Positions 7,417 to 13,494 of a stretch of DNA of 18,740 nt are shown here, piece by piece. Where the stretch lies: positions 1 to 18,740 of the forward strand of contig JAGVZC010000002.1 in NCBI GenBank assembly GCA_018302885.1, written 5' to 3'. The notes beneath the pieces are model-generated. The model ran no database searches. It was not told the DNA's origin and worked only from the letters and a program-made list of their open reading frames with translations. The position numbers and the translations under genes were made by a program. Each line of letters starts with the position of its first letter. Position 1 is the stretch's first letter. This stretch comes from Candidatus Woesearchaeota archaeon. Lineage in GTDB: Archaea; Nanobdellota; Nanobdellia; SCGC-AAA011-G17; GW2011-AR20.

Positions 7417-9225
7417 TTATTCCTCGTCAATCACTTCTGCATCAACGGCTTCCTTATCATCCTTTTTGCCTTCTTTCTTCTTTGATTCTTTCTGTGCAGC
7501 CTGCTGATACATCTTCATTCCAATCTCCTGAACAACTTTGTTTAATTCTTCAAGCTTCTTTTTTATCTTACTTGTGTCATCAGTTTTGAGCGCTTCCTTT
7601 AATTCATCAATTTCCTTCTGTATTTTTTCAGAAGTTTCCCTGTCAACTTTTTCCTTGTTTTCATTAAGCAATTTCTCTGTCGTGTAAATCAAGTTTTCTG
7701 CATTGTTCTTGGTTTCTATCTTTTCCTTCTTTTTCCTGTCTTCATCTGCATACTTCTCAGAATCTTTCAGCATTTTTTCAATGTCATTTTTATCCAGTCC
7801 GCTTCCGCCTGTAACTATTATTTTCTGCTCTTTTTCTGTTGCCTTGTCCCTTGCTGAAACATTTACAATTCCGTTTGCATCAATGTCAAATGTAACTTCA
7901 ATCTGCGGAACTCCTCTTGGTGCCGGCGGAATTCCATCCAATGTAAACTGTCCGAGGCTTTTATTGTCAGATGCCATTTCCCTTTCACCCTGCAATACAT
8001 TTATTGTAACTGCAGGCTGGCTATCCGATGCTGTTGAAAATATCTGGGATTTCTTTGTTGGTATTGTTGTGTTCCTTGTAATTATTGATGTTCTTATTCC
8101 TCCCAATGTTTCAATGCCTAAAGTCAAAGGAGTTACATCCAAAAGTAAGATATCCTTTACATCCCCTCCCAAGATTCCTGCCTGTATTGAAGCGCCAAGT
8201 GCAACTGCCTCATCAGGATGAACAGACTTGTTTGGCTCTTTTCCTGTCAATTCCCTGACTATTTTCTGAACTGCAGGAATTCTTGTACTTCCACCAACCA
8301 AAATAATTTCATCAAGTTTTTTACCTTCAAGCTTTGCATCCTTAATTGCCTGCTTTGTCGGACCTTTCAATTTTTCAAGAATTGAATCAATCATCTTTTC
8401 GAATTCACTTCTTGTTATGACTATGTTAAGATGCTTTGGCCCTTTATTATCAGAATAAATGAATGGAAGATTAACTTCTGTCTGCTGTGAAGAGCTTAAT
8501 TCTATCTTTGCTTTTTCTGCTGCATCCTTTAATCTCTGCAATGATACTGGATCTTCCCTCAAGTCAATCTTGTATTCTTTCCTGAAGCCATTTGCAAGAT
8601 AATCTATGATCAAATCATCAATGTCATCCCCGCCCAAATGATTATTTCCTGATGTTGCCTTTACTTCAAAGACCCCATCACCCAATTCTAGTATAGAAAC
8701 ATCAAATGTCCCCCCTCCAAAATCAAAGACCATAATTTTATGCTCATTTTTCTTGTCCAAGCCATATGCAAGTGATGCTGCTGTTGGCTCATTTACAATT
8801 CTTAGCACTTCCAATCCTGCTATCTTGCCTGCGTCCTTTGTAGCCTGTCTTTGTGCATCCTCGAAATAAGCAGGAACAGTAATAACTGCCTTTGTTATCT
8901 TATGCCCCAAGTATGATTCTGCATCTGCCTTTAATTTCTGCAAAATATAAGCTGAGATTTGCTCTGGTGAATATTTCTTGTCTCCAATCTCTATCTTTTC
9001 CTTTGTCCCCATCAATCTCTTGATTGATCTTACTGTGTGCTTTGGATTCAGCATTGCCTGTCTCTTTGCTGTTTCTCCTATAATAACTTCATTGTCCCTG
9101 AATAAAACAATGCTTGGTGTTGTATTATTTCCTTCAGAATTTGGAATTATCTTTGGCCTTCCACCTTCCAATATTGCTACAGCTGAAAAAGTTGTGCCTA
9201 AGTCTATACCTATTATATTACTCAT
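7417..9225 (-). CDS. dnaK: DnaK (Hsp70) chaperone
   Basis: This 602-residue ATP-dependent chaperone binds exposed hydrophobic peptides and cycles with DnaJ and GrpE. The N-terminus contains the phosphate loop [13 protein letters not shown] (residues 5-17), then the linker and adenosine motifs [12 protein letters not shown] and [10 protein letters not shown], the interdomain linker [13 protein letters not shown], a beta substrate-binding domain and a helical lid. It ends with a charged tail and EVIDEE, the terminal motif common in bacterial DnaK. Length is normal. ATG 9225 lies inside the end of the upstream nucleotidylyltransferase gene (8-nt overlap), preceded by GGGGG as ribosome-binding site. 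Complete and unambiguous. Confidence 0.98.
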   Translation of the reverse strand: MSNIIGIDLGTTFSAVAILEGGRPKIIPNSEGNNTTPSIVLFRDNEVIIGETAKRQAMLNPKHTVRSIKRLMGTKEKIEIGDKKYSPEQISAYILQKLKADAESYLGHKITKAVITVPAYFEDAQRQATKDAGKIAGLEVLRIVNEPTAASLAYGLDKKNEHKIMVFDFGGGTFDVSILELGDGVFEVKATSGNNHLGGDDIDDLIIDYLANGFRKEYKIDLREDPVSLQRLKDAAEKAKIELSSSQQTEVNLPFIYSDNKGPKHLNIVITRSEFEKMIDSILEKLKGPTKQAIKDAKLEGKKLDEIILVGGSTRIPAVQKIVRELTGKEPNKSVHPDEAVALGASIQAGILGGDVKDILLLDVTPLTLGIETLGGIRTSIITRNTTIPTKKSQIFSTASDSQPAVTINVLQGEREMASDNKSLGQFTLDGIPPAPRGVPQIEVTFDIDANGIVNVSARDKATEKEQKIIVTGGSGLDKNDIEKMLKDSEKYADEDRKKKEKIETKNNAENLIYTTEKLLNENKEKVDRETSEKIQKEIDELKEALKTDDTSKIKKKLEELNKVVQEIGMKMYQQAAQKESKKKEGKKDDKEAVDAEVIDEE

Positions 9226-9637
9226 TTTTACCCCCTTGAGAATATTCTCTTAAAATATCAGAGCTTGCCCTTATCTTAGCTCCTAAACCATCTATCACTT
9301 TGATTCCCAATCTTTTGCATATTGGCGTTTCAGGAATTTCATCAACAGTCCTGTCCCCACCTTTTGCAAATATGCTTGGCTTTATCTTTTCCAATGACTT
9401 GCAGACTGAGTTGTCATCATCAATGCTAAGGAAAACTTCATCAACAGGCTTTAATGCCTTGATTATTCTCATCCTGTCCTCCTGAGGCATGAAAACTGTT
9501 TTTTTCTTCAGCCTTGTCTGCACATCATTGTTTATTATTACAACTAATTTGTCTCCTAATTTTCTTGCCTTTTCAAGATATTCCAAATGGCCTACATGCA
9601 ATGGATCGAAATATCCTGATGCAGCAACTACCTTCAT
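9218..9637 (-). CDS. HxGH nucleotidylyltransferase (RfaE/TagD-like)
   Basis: The protein has 139 residues. The opening [14 protein letters not shown] holds the catalytic His14-x-Gly-His17. Gly-Gly-Asp-Arg (93-96) and Ser-Ser-Asp-Ile (125-128) correspond to the later substrate motifs of the cytidylyl/adenylyltransferase family. Such enzymes join CTP or ATP to a phosphorylated alcohol or sugar (glycerol 3-phosphate, heptose 1-phosphate and similar) with release of pyrophosphate. The substrate here is unknown; RibL-type FAD synthetase is another archaeal member of the superfamily. All key residues appear intact. It overlaps the degenerate copy upstream by 4 nt (ATGA) and dnaK downstream by 8 nt. 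Why such an enzyme sits inside a chaperone operon is unclear. Confidence 0.82.
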   Translation of the reverse strand: MKVVAASGYFDPLHVGHLEYLEKARKLGDKLVVIINNDVQTRLKKKTVFMPQEDRMRIIKALKPVDEVFLSIDDDNSVCKSLEKIKPSIFAKGGDRTVDEIPETPICKRLGIKVIDGLGAKIRASSDILREYSQGGKNE

Positions 9638-10002
9638 TTTTCTCCAACTCCAACAACAATTTTAATCCCCAGTTTTTTGCAAATCTTTTTCTCCGGAACA
9701 TTATCCATTGTCCATCCCTTTCCCTTTGCAAATATGTCTGGCTTCAACTGCTCTAATGTCTTGCATACTGTGTTATCCTCATCCATGCACGGAAAGACAT
9801 CATCAACAAATCCAAGTGCCTTCAGAATTTCCCTTCTGTCTTCATATGGCATGAATACAGAGCCTTTCTTGTGCAATAAGAACTGGTCCTTGTTTAAAAT
9901 CACTATTAATTTGTCCCCTAATTTTCTGGCAGCTTCCAGATATTCTATATGCCCGCTTGTAAGAGGATCAAATCCTCCAGATGCAGCTACAACTTTACTC
10001 AT
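9634..10002 (-). CDS. degenerate nucleotidylyltransferase paralogue
   Basis: The protein has 122 residues and is clearly a tandem duplicate of the downstream gene: [39 protein letters not shown] and KRL/KKLGIK align directly. Three functional motifs are altered. The first catalytic His is Thr15 (T-S-G-H instead of H-x-G-H). Gly-Gly-Asp-Arg is replaced by Gly-Lys-Gly-Trp at 94-97. The protein stops at VVGVGEK before the Ser-Ser motif. The frame is nevertheless intact and coupled by ATGA overlaps at both ends, so it appears to be kept. A non-catalytic partner of the intact copy is one explanation, early decay another. Confidence 0.75.
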   Translation of the reverse strand: MSKVVAASGGFDPLTSGHIEYLEAARKLGDKLIVILNKDQFLLHKKGSVFMPYEDRREILKALGFVDDVFPCMDEDNTVCKTLEQLKPDIFAKGKGWTMDNVPEKKICKKLGIKIVVGVGEK

Positions 10003-10166
10003 TTTTGTTTACCTCCGATATAATAATTTGCTATTGGTTTTTTATTATAATTTACAAAATATATTATATTTTTCATTTCCAATACTGAATTTGAACTTTT
10101 TGTTAATAAAATTTCTATTTCTTTACTTATTTCTTCAATAGTTCTTGTTTCAACATCTTTACTCAT
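9999..10166 (-). CDS. 55-aa protein of unknown function in chaperone operon
   Basis: This short ORF begins MSKDVETRTIEEISKEIE and ends YYIGGKQK. I recognise no family. It has an acidic/basic N-terminal helix and an aromatic, Asn-rich second half with no membrane helix. Evidence that it is real: the ATG (10164-10166) overlaps the preceding stop by 8 nt and is preceded by GGGGG; the stop overlaps the next start as ATGA; and its own end carries the GGAGGT that serves that next start. Without it there would be an unexplained 156-nt gap in an otherwise gapless operon. Confidence 0.65.
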   Translation of the reverse strand: MSKDVETRTIEEISKEIEILLTKSSNSVLEMKNIIYFVNYNKKPIANYYIGGKQK

Positions 10167-10368
10167 TTTTACCCCCTGAAATCTTAAAGCAGATTTCCTT
10201 GTCTTTTAATTTTTTAAACTGTGTTTTTGTCAAGTGCAAACTTAACACCTCATTGTCATCATCCTGAAAATCCAATATCATTGAGTTTTCCTCAACTATT
10301 TCCCTGAACTTGTCATTATCCTCATCATACCATTCTTTTGGCTCATTTCTTATCTGTATCAGTTTCAT
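10159..10368 (-). CDS. 69-aa acidic protein of unknown function
   Basis: The sequence from the chosen start begins MKLIQIRNEPKEWYDEDN and is rich in Asp/Glu, with LSLHLTKTQFKKLKDKEICFKI near the end. It looks like a small soluble alpha/beta domain; I do not recognise it. The frame is open six codons further upstream (to 10386), but ATG 10366-10368 has a purine-rich site (GGGGGGAG) just before it and is the more natural start. It overlaps grpE by 26 nt at its 5' end and the 55-aa gene by 8 nt at its 3' end, so it belongs to the chaperone operon. Confidence 0.65.
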   Translation of the reverse strand: MKLIQIRNEPKEWYDEDNDKFREIVEENSMILDFQDDDNEVLSLHLTKTQFKKLKDKEICFKISGGKNE

Positions 10369-10840
10369 TTTTCTCCCCCCTTCCAACCTTTACCTTAGCT
10401 GGCCTTATTATTTTATTGTGAAGAATATAACCTTTTTGCAATTCTTCCAGTATTTTACCTTCTTCCCCTTTTTCTGCTATTAAAGCTTCATGCTTTTCAG
10501 GATCAAACTTTTCCAATTTTTCTATTTCTTTTATGCCTTCCTTTTCCAATAAATCCTTTAACTGCTTGAATATTAAATTTATTCCTTTTGAGAATTCATC
10601 ATCTTTGCAGTTGCATAATGCCCTTTCAAAATTATCAAGGATTTCTAATAAGTTTAGGATTAAATCTTCCTTTGCATATTTAATAAATTCTATCTTCTCC
10701 CTGTCTATTCTTTTCTGATAGTTTTCAAATTCTGCCTTTAATCTCTTTAAGTTATCCAAGTATTCTTCCTTTAGTTTTGTTTCTTCTTCTAAAAGTTTTT
10801 GAATATCTTCTTTTGGTTTAGAATCTTTCTTTTCTTTCAT
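10343..10840 (-). CDS. grpE: GrpE nucleotide-exchange factor
   Basis: This 165-residue partner of DnaK releases ADP and so resets the chaperone cycle. A charged, long N-terminal coiled coil (residues about 5-60) includes LKRLKAEFENYQKRIDRE, the typical GrpE signature. Helical dimer segments follow (LLEILDNFERAL), then the beta wing with FDPEKHEAL and LQKGYILHNKIIRPAKV. The C-terminus is short and hydrophilic. It is the first gene of the nine-gene operon and lies directly below a TATA box and an inverted repeat. Confidence 0.95.
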   Translation of the reverse strand: MKEKKDSKPKEDIQKLLEEETKLKEEYLDNLKRLKAEFENYQKRIDREKIEFIKYAKEDLILNLLEILDNFERALCNCKDDEFSKGINLIFKQLKDLLEKEGIKEIEKLEKFDPEKHEALIAEKGEEGKILEELQKGYILHNKIIRPAKVKVGRGEKNETDTDKK

Positions 10841-10843
10841 AAA

Positions 10844-10874
10844 GTAGAGTTGAAATCTACATATTTATAAATAT
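10844..10874 (-). promoter_or_regulatory. chaperone operon promoter with inverted repeat
   Basis: On the minus strand a fully palindromic AT box, ATATTTATAAATAT (10861-10874), lies about 26 nt upstream of the grpE ATG and serves as TATA box. Directly downstream of it is GTAGA-N7-TCTAC (arms 10856-10860 and 10844-10848), between TATA and the expected start site. A repressor bound there would block initiation, so it is a candidate heat-shock operator. It is not the bacterial CIRCE element. The protein that binds is unknown. Confidence 0.5.
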
Positions 10875-10888
10875 TTCGGTGTTCTTGC

Positions 10889-10913
10889 GGAAGTGTTGAA
10901 TTTGAGTAGTTTT
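10889..10913 (+). repeat. 25-bp direct repeat, left copy
   Basis: The repeat starts GGAAGTGTTGAATTTG and ends AGTAGTTTT, identical to 13593-13617. The next roughly 55 bp are also partly alike in the two copies (for example TTCTAAATCAACAT against TTCTAAGTCATCAT). Peptides encoded downstream of the repeat differ, so the conservation is at the DNA level. This copy lies just upstream of the grpE promoter. Confidence 0.85.
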
Positions 10914-10924
10914 ACCTACCCAAA

Positions 10925-11034
10925 GTTGACATTTCTAAATCAACATATTCGTAAAATCATGAAAATGGGTTAAAATAACCTTCAGCGACATTTTTTGTCG
11001 CACTTATGTGGTCTGGAACTACCAGAATCCAGAC
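10925..11034 (+). ncRNA. cluster of four hairpins, candidate structured RNA
   Basis: Four stems follow in 110 nt: a GTTG/CAAC plus ATTT/AAAT stem (10925-10944), GGTTA-AAA-TAACC (10968-10980), the perfect GCGACA-TTTTT-TGTCGC (10985-11001) and the 7-bp GTCTGGA/TCCAGAC with a 10-nt loop (11011-11034). The last two are G+C-rich in an AT-rich setting. A T-containing stretch follows, then the strong ribosome-binding site of the next gene. It could be a small RNA, a structured 5' leader or an element end. I find no match to tRNA, 5S, SRP or box C/D signatures. Confidence 0.3.
10966..10982 (+). repeat. inverted pair a, left member
   Basis: TGGGTTAAAATAACCTT is the reverse complement of 13509-13526 apart from one extra A in the right member. 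The core is itself nearly palindromic (GGTTA-AAA-TAACC), which weakens the orientation call. Confidence 0.4.
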
Positions 11035-11039
11035 TTATG

Positions 11040-11048
11040 GGGCTCTTT
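11040..11048 (+). repeat. inverted pair b, left member
   Basis: GGGCTCTTT is the exact reverse complement of 13495-13503 (AAAGAGCCC). The match is short alone, but its order relative to pair a is mirrored at the other end of the island. Confidence 0.3.
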
Positions 11049-11083
11049 TACTTAAATAGAATTAGATTAAAGGAGGTGAAGAT

Positions 11084-11248
11084 ATGAAAAAAATAAAAAA
11101 AACAATAAATCAGCTTGATATTCCATCAGCAATATTTGGAAGTATTATAGGCTCAATTGTTGCATTCGTTTCATTTATGAGTTACAATTATCAAACATAT
11201 TATATATTTTTTCATTTTTATCTTCTTTTAATATTCTGGACCTTTTGA
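11084..11248 (+). CDS. 54-aa small membrane protein
   Basis: The protein begins MKKIKKTINQLDIPSAIFGS and ends LLLIFWTF. Two membrane helices are likely (residues about 15-33 and 38-54) after a basic N-terminus, with almost no soluble part. I recognise no family. Translation is well supported: AGGAGGTGA (11071-11079), fully complementary to the usual 16S rRNA tail, sits 4 nt before the ATG. The 3' end overlaps the convergent lipoprotein gene by 21 nt. It lies just after the hairpin cluster, which may be its leader. Confidence 0.6.
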   Translation: MKKIKKTINQLDIPSAIFGSIIGSIVAFVSFMSYNYQTYYIFFHFYLLLIFWTF

Positions 11249-11533
11249 TTTTGTTTTACTTACATGACATTCAAAATCAGTTCCACAAAATCCTGCTCTA
11301 CAATCTGAATCTAATGTACATCTTGTATATCTTGTTCCATCATTATTAATCTCTCCTTCTTTTTCTATATCAATAACATCACAAACATTGTTATAATCTC
11401 TATCTAAACAACAATTACCTTGATACTCTATATATTCTCCATCACAATTTAATTCATTTATGGAACTACATCCAGACACAAAAAGAATCCCAAAAATCAA
11501 GATTGTTAGCAAAATTTTCTTTGTCATTATCAT
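11228..11533 (-). CDS. Cys-rich lipoprotein-like surface protein
   Basis: The protein has 101 residues. A basic N-terminus, a hydrophobic core and the lipobox-like F-V-S-G-C22 indicate export and lipid attachment at Cys22. The mature part has nine further cysteines in short clusters, including GNCCLDRDYNNVCD, a Cys/Asp/Asn-rich motif that I associate with secreted DPANN proteins, and C-x5-C-x3-C-x5-C later. Disulfides or metal binding are likely; the ligand is unknown. Two starts are possible, ATG 11531-11533 and ATG 11525-11527. Both lie near the start point predicted from the TATA box shared with the RHH gene, so the message is nearly leaderless. It is transcribed away from the RHH regulator and is its obvious target. 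Confidence 0.7.
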   Translation of the reverse strand: MIMTKKILLTILIFGILFVSGCSSINELNCDGEYIEYQGNCCLDRDYNNVCDVIDIEKEGEINNDGTRYTRCTLDSDCRAGFCGTDFECHVSKTKSKGPEY

Positions 11534-11539
11534 TTACCT

Positions 11540-11574
11540 GTAAGTGAAAGATGTTATATAAAACTTTCGCTTAC
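11540..11574. promoter_or_regulatory. palindromic operator over a divergent promoter
   Basis: GTAAGTGAAAG (11540-11550) and CTTTCGCTTAC (11564-11574) are inverted copies with one mismatch in 11, separated by 13 nt that contain GTTATATAAAA, a TATA box readable in both directions. The direct repeat TTACCTGT also occurs at both flanks (about 11534-11541 and 11571-11578). Each arm is placed to cover the promoter of the lipoprotein gene on one side and the RHH gene on the other. This is a likely autoregulatory site for the RHH protein. Confidence 0.65.
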
Positions 11575-11592
11575 CTGTGGGGGAGGAAAAAA

Positions 11593-11739
11593 ATGAGGGC
11601 TAAGTATGTCAATGTTTCTATTCATGAGGATCTATCTAAACAAATAGATGAATACATAAAGAAAGCCAAAAGAGGCTATAGGTCAAGGGCTGAAGTTGTT
11701 TCTGATGCTGTAAGAAGATTGTTGGATAAAGTTAAATAA
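11593..11739 (+). CDS. ribbon-helix-helix transcriptional regulator
   Basis: The protein has 48 residues from ATG 11593, chosen because GGGGGAGG (11578-11585) precedes it at suitable spacing; the frame is open 14 codons further upstream, but that part lies inside the operator. The N-terminal strand AKYVNVSIHEDL, helix A (SKQIDEYIKKA), the turn and helix B (SRAEVVSDAVRRLLDKV) are the standard CopG/Arc-type RHH fold. Such proteins are DNA-binding dimers using the paired strand. It probably binds the palindrome upstream, repressing itself and the divergent lipoprotein gene. RHH proteins also serve as antitoxins, but no recognised toxin is adjacent. Confidence 0.85.
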   Translation: MRAKYVNVSIHEDLSKQIDEYIKKAKRGYRSRAEVVSDAVRRLLDKVK

Positions 11740-11759
11740 TTTTTTATAATTCTTTTAAT

Positions 11760-12095
11760 ATGGATTGGGAGTTGGTTGTATGGTATGGAATTTTAGCATT
11801 TGTATTTTTATATATATTATTAAAATTCGTGAATAAGATAAAAAATTCAAGTGAAAACATAAAAAAATCATTAAAAAGAGCAATAAGAGATTTCTTTAAT
11901 TATATTATTACAGGATTTATTGGAGGTTATGTTGCCATTTATCTTAATTACAATATACAAAATAATAGATATCGGATTAATGCAAATCAAGATACCATCT
12001 TTTTCTTTTTTGTATTATCTATAATAAATCTATTTTTATTATATTTATTAATAAATGAGAAAAGATATAATTTAAACTTATTTCCAAAAAAATAA
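11760..12095 (+). CDS. three-helix membrane protein
   Basis: The protein has 111 residues, with helices at about 6-24, 46-64 and 79-98. Between the first two is a basic, amphipathic stretch (KSLKRAIRDFF), and after the second an Asn-rich loop. The tail is basic. I recognise no family. It starts 20 nt after the RHH stop; there is no clear ribosome-binding site, and TTTTTATAAT (11741-11750) is too close for a normal TATA box. It is either read through from the RHH gene or has a weak start. Codon use is extremely AT-rich, as in the other island genes. Confidence 0.5.
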   Translation: MDWELVVWYGILAFVFLYILLKFVNKIKNSSENIKKSLKRAIRDFFNYIITGFIGGYVAIYLNYNIQNNRYRINANQDTIFFFFVLSIINLFLLYLLINEKRYNLNLFPKK

Positions 12096-12140
12096 ATAAT
12101 TTTAAGAATTCTCATATGAAATTTGTGAGAGGAGGCTCAA

Positions 12141-12233
12141 ATGGAAAAAAATGATTTGATATTTTTAATTATTATTTTTACAATAATCTCTTTTATTGTT
12201 GGATTTATTATAAGGGGATTCTTCCTAACATGA
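12141..12233 (+). CDS. 30-aa single-helix membrane peptide
   Basis: The peptide begins MEKNDLIFLIII and ends FIIRGFFLT. It is one membrane helix with a short charged start. The strong ribosome-binding site GAGAGGAGG (12127-12135) lies 5 nt before the ATG, the main reason to accept such a small ORF. It overlaps the convergent 33-aa peptide by 26 nt, and the two are similar in sequence (S-[FL]-I-V-G core). Function unknown; small hydrophobic peptides of this size include type I toxins, which is only a comparison. Confidence 0.5.
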   Translation: MEKNDLIFLIIIFTIISFIVGFIIRGFFLT

Positions 12234-12309
12234 ATCCAACTACTAAACCTACAATTAAAGAGACTATAACCAAAATTATCAATAATTGTTTAAGTTGTTT
12301 TTTTGTCAT
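12208..12309 (-). CDS. 33-aa single-helix membrane peptide
   Basis: The peptide begins MTKKQLKQLLIILV and ends GFMLGRIPL: a basic N-terminus, then one hydrophobic helix with a glycine-rich face. The ATG (12307-12309) overlaps the stop of the 82-aa gene as ATGA and has GGAGGG upstream. It is the last gene of that short minus-strand operon and converges with its apparent paralogue on the plus strand. Confidence 0.5.
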   Translation of the reverse strand: MTKKQLKQLLIILVIVSLIVGLVVGFMLGRIPL

Positions 12310-12554
12310 TTTTCCCTCCTACTTTTTTTAGATTTTACTATTTTTGTATTGGTATTGTCTTCTTCTTTTTCAATTTTCTTTTTAGATATCTTAATTTGTA
12401 GATAAACTAACCAAATTATAATAACTGCTAAAATATTATAAATTATAGTTAAATGAATATCTTTTATGAGAGTATAGACTCCAGAAAAGAATACAATTTC
12501 CCCTACTAAAGTTCCAAAAAAATAAGTTAACACATCTTTTAAATCTTTGTCCAT
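12306..12554 (-). CDS. 82-aa two-helix membrane protein
   Basis: Residues about 10-29 (YFFGTLVGEIVFFSGVYTLI) and 37-54 are membrane helices. The last 27 residues are very charged, with alternating Lys and Glu, and should face the cytoplasm. I recognise no family. It is transcribed from a TATA box at 12611-12620 with a leader of about 35 nt that can form a small hairpin, and is coupled to the 33-aa peptide by an ATGA overlap. Confidence 0.5.
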   Translation of the reverse strand: MDKDLKDVLTYFFGTLVGEIVFFSGVYTLIKDIHLTIIYNILAVIIIWLVYLQIKISKKKIEKEEDNTNTKIVKSKKSRREK

Positions 12555-12568
12555 CTTTCTACAGGATA

Positions 12569-12620
12569 ACTACTTCTGGTAGTCTTGACATAGATAAGAT
12601 GGATTCATTATTTATAAATA
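12569..12620 (-). promoter_or_regulatory. TATA box and leader hairpin of the 82-aa gene
   Basis: TATTTATAAA on the minus strand (12611-12620) is the TATA box. In the leader, ACTAC-N5-GTAGT (12569-12583) forms a small stem with a CAGAA loop. The stem and loop share ACTACCAGAA with the hairpin region at 11018-11027. Confidence 0.35.
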
Positions 12621-12632
12621 TTAGTAAAACCA

Positions 12633-12678
12633 ATTGAAGTAAAATAATTTAGTTTAACTTAAATTATTTTACTTCAAT
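12633..12678. terminator. 19-bp perfect inverted repeat
   Basis: The arms at 12633-12651 (beginning ATTGAAGTAAAAT) and 12660-12678 are perfect reverse complements with an 8-nt spacer. The right arm covers the last codons and stop of the 44-aa minus-strand ORF. It separates that transcript from the next promoter (12611-12620), so it probably ends transcription, although archaeal termination does not normally need such a hairpin. A protein-binding site is the alternative. Confidence 0.55.
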
Positions 12679-12798
12679 ATCTTTGGTAGATTTCCCAACA
12701 TAAGATTTTATACAAGACTCGGAACCAGTTGTTGATAAAGGAATCTTTTGAATCTCCCAATCTTCAACCATCCTTTCTTGTTTTCTTTGCTTATCCAT
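12664..12798 (-). CDS. 44-aa hydrophilic peptide
   Basis: The peptide begins MDKQRKQERMVEDWEIQ and ends STKDIEVK, soluble and highly charged, with a single Cys. I recognise no family. Its ATG (12796-12798) overlaps the stop of the 178-aa membrane-protein gene by 8 nt, the same overlap used twice in the chaperone operon. Its 3' end runs into the 19-bp inverted repeat. The overlap supports real translation; nothing indicates function. Confidence 0.45.
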   Translation of the reverse strand: MDKQRKQERMVEDWEIQKIPLSTTGSESCIKSYVGKSTKDIEVK

Positions 12799-13327
12799 TT
12801 TGTCCAAATAAAAAGCTTATTATTAATTGAGATTTTGATAAAATTATCAAAAACAATCCACTTAATATTAAGTATGCAGATATTTTAAAGATTTCGGCTC
12901 TTTTATTCAACCTTACATTATTATCATTATTCATCTTCTCATATATATTTATCAAATGAAATTTGGAATTAAACAGTCTATTTTGGTTTAGTGAATTTAG
13001 TAAATCTTTTACGGAAGCACTCGTTTTGAATTCTGCTGGAAGTATTATTTTAATCAATAAATAACTTGCAATAAAAATAAGTATTAAACCGCTTAAAAGA
13101 AATATTTTAAATATAATTGAGATATTTTGACTAAAGATATCAAATAGGTCATTAACTATTATGAAACCTATGAAAAGAGAGGCAAATCCCAGCATATAAA
13201 ATATTTTTTTATCTAAATCATTCCATGCTTCATTTTGATTATTAAATCTAAATTTGGACTCCTTTAGAATATTATTTATATTCTCAGTAATTCTATTAGA
13301 TTCTCTTTTTGTATACTTTTTATTCAT
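12791..13327 (-). CDS. three-helix membrane protein with cytosolic loop
   Basis: The protein has 178 residues. A polar N-terminal region of about 40 residues (…NEAWNDLDKK) is followed by helices at about 42-62 and 70-94, a cytosolic segment of about 50 residues, and a third helix at about 150-172. The layout, with a charged helix and D-x-K just before paired helices, recalls SLATT/PycTM-type membrane effectors of defence systems. That is a resemblance of topology only, and no nucleotide cyclase or sensor is adjacent. The transcript is probably leaderless from TTTTAAATAAT at about 13344-13354. It is followed by the 44-aa ORF with an 8-nt overlap. Confidence 0.55.
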   Translation of the reverse strand: MNKKYTKRESNRITENINNILKESKFRFNNQNEAWNDLDKKIFYMLGFASLFIGFIIVNDLFDIFSQNISIIFKIFLLSGLILIFIASYLLIKIILPAEFKTSASVKDLLNSLNQNRLFNSKFHLINIYEKMNNDNNVRLNKRAEIFKISAYLILSGLFLIILSKSQLIISFLFGQNG

Positions 13328-13494
13328 AAATCAAGTAATTTAGTAAATTATTTAAAATTATAGATAAGTTCCAGCTATTAAAAGTGCAGGGGGTATAGAA
13401 AAAATGCAAGGAGGCTATTTTAGTGCAAAGCTGTGCAACGCCATTGATAGTATGAAAATAATTTTAGATAAAAAGGCATCTGAAAAGAAGAAAT

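Noticed and set aside
7703..8221. 172-codon plus-strand ORF opposite dnaK
   Set aside because: It is an antisense shadow of a well-identified gene; the product is Ser/Phe-rich with no domain.
10369..10386. six-codon N-terminal extension of the 69-aa protein
   Set aside because: It lacks a good ribosome site, while the internal ATG at 10368 has a purine-rich stretch directly upstream.
10976..11050. tRNA or box C/D sRNA in the hairpin cluster
   Set aside because: No T-arm consensus, anticodon arm layout, or C and D boxes could be found.
11593..12095. toxin-antitoxin pair made of the RHH protein and the following membrane protein
   Set aside because: The downstream protein is a three-helix membrane protein unlike known RHH-linked toxins (RelE/ParE, MazF, VapC). 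The palindrome points to control of the divergent lipoprotein gene instead.
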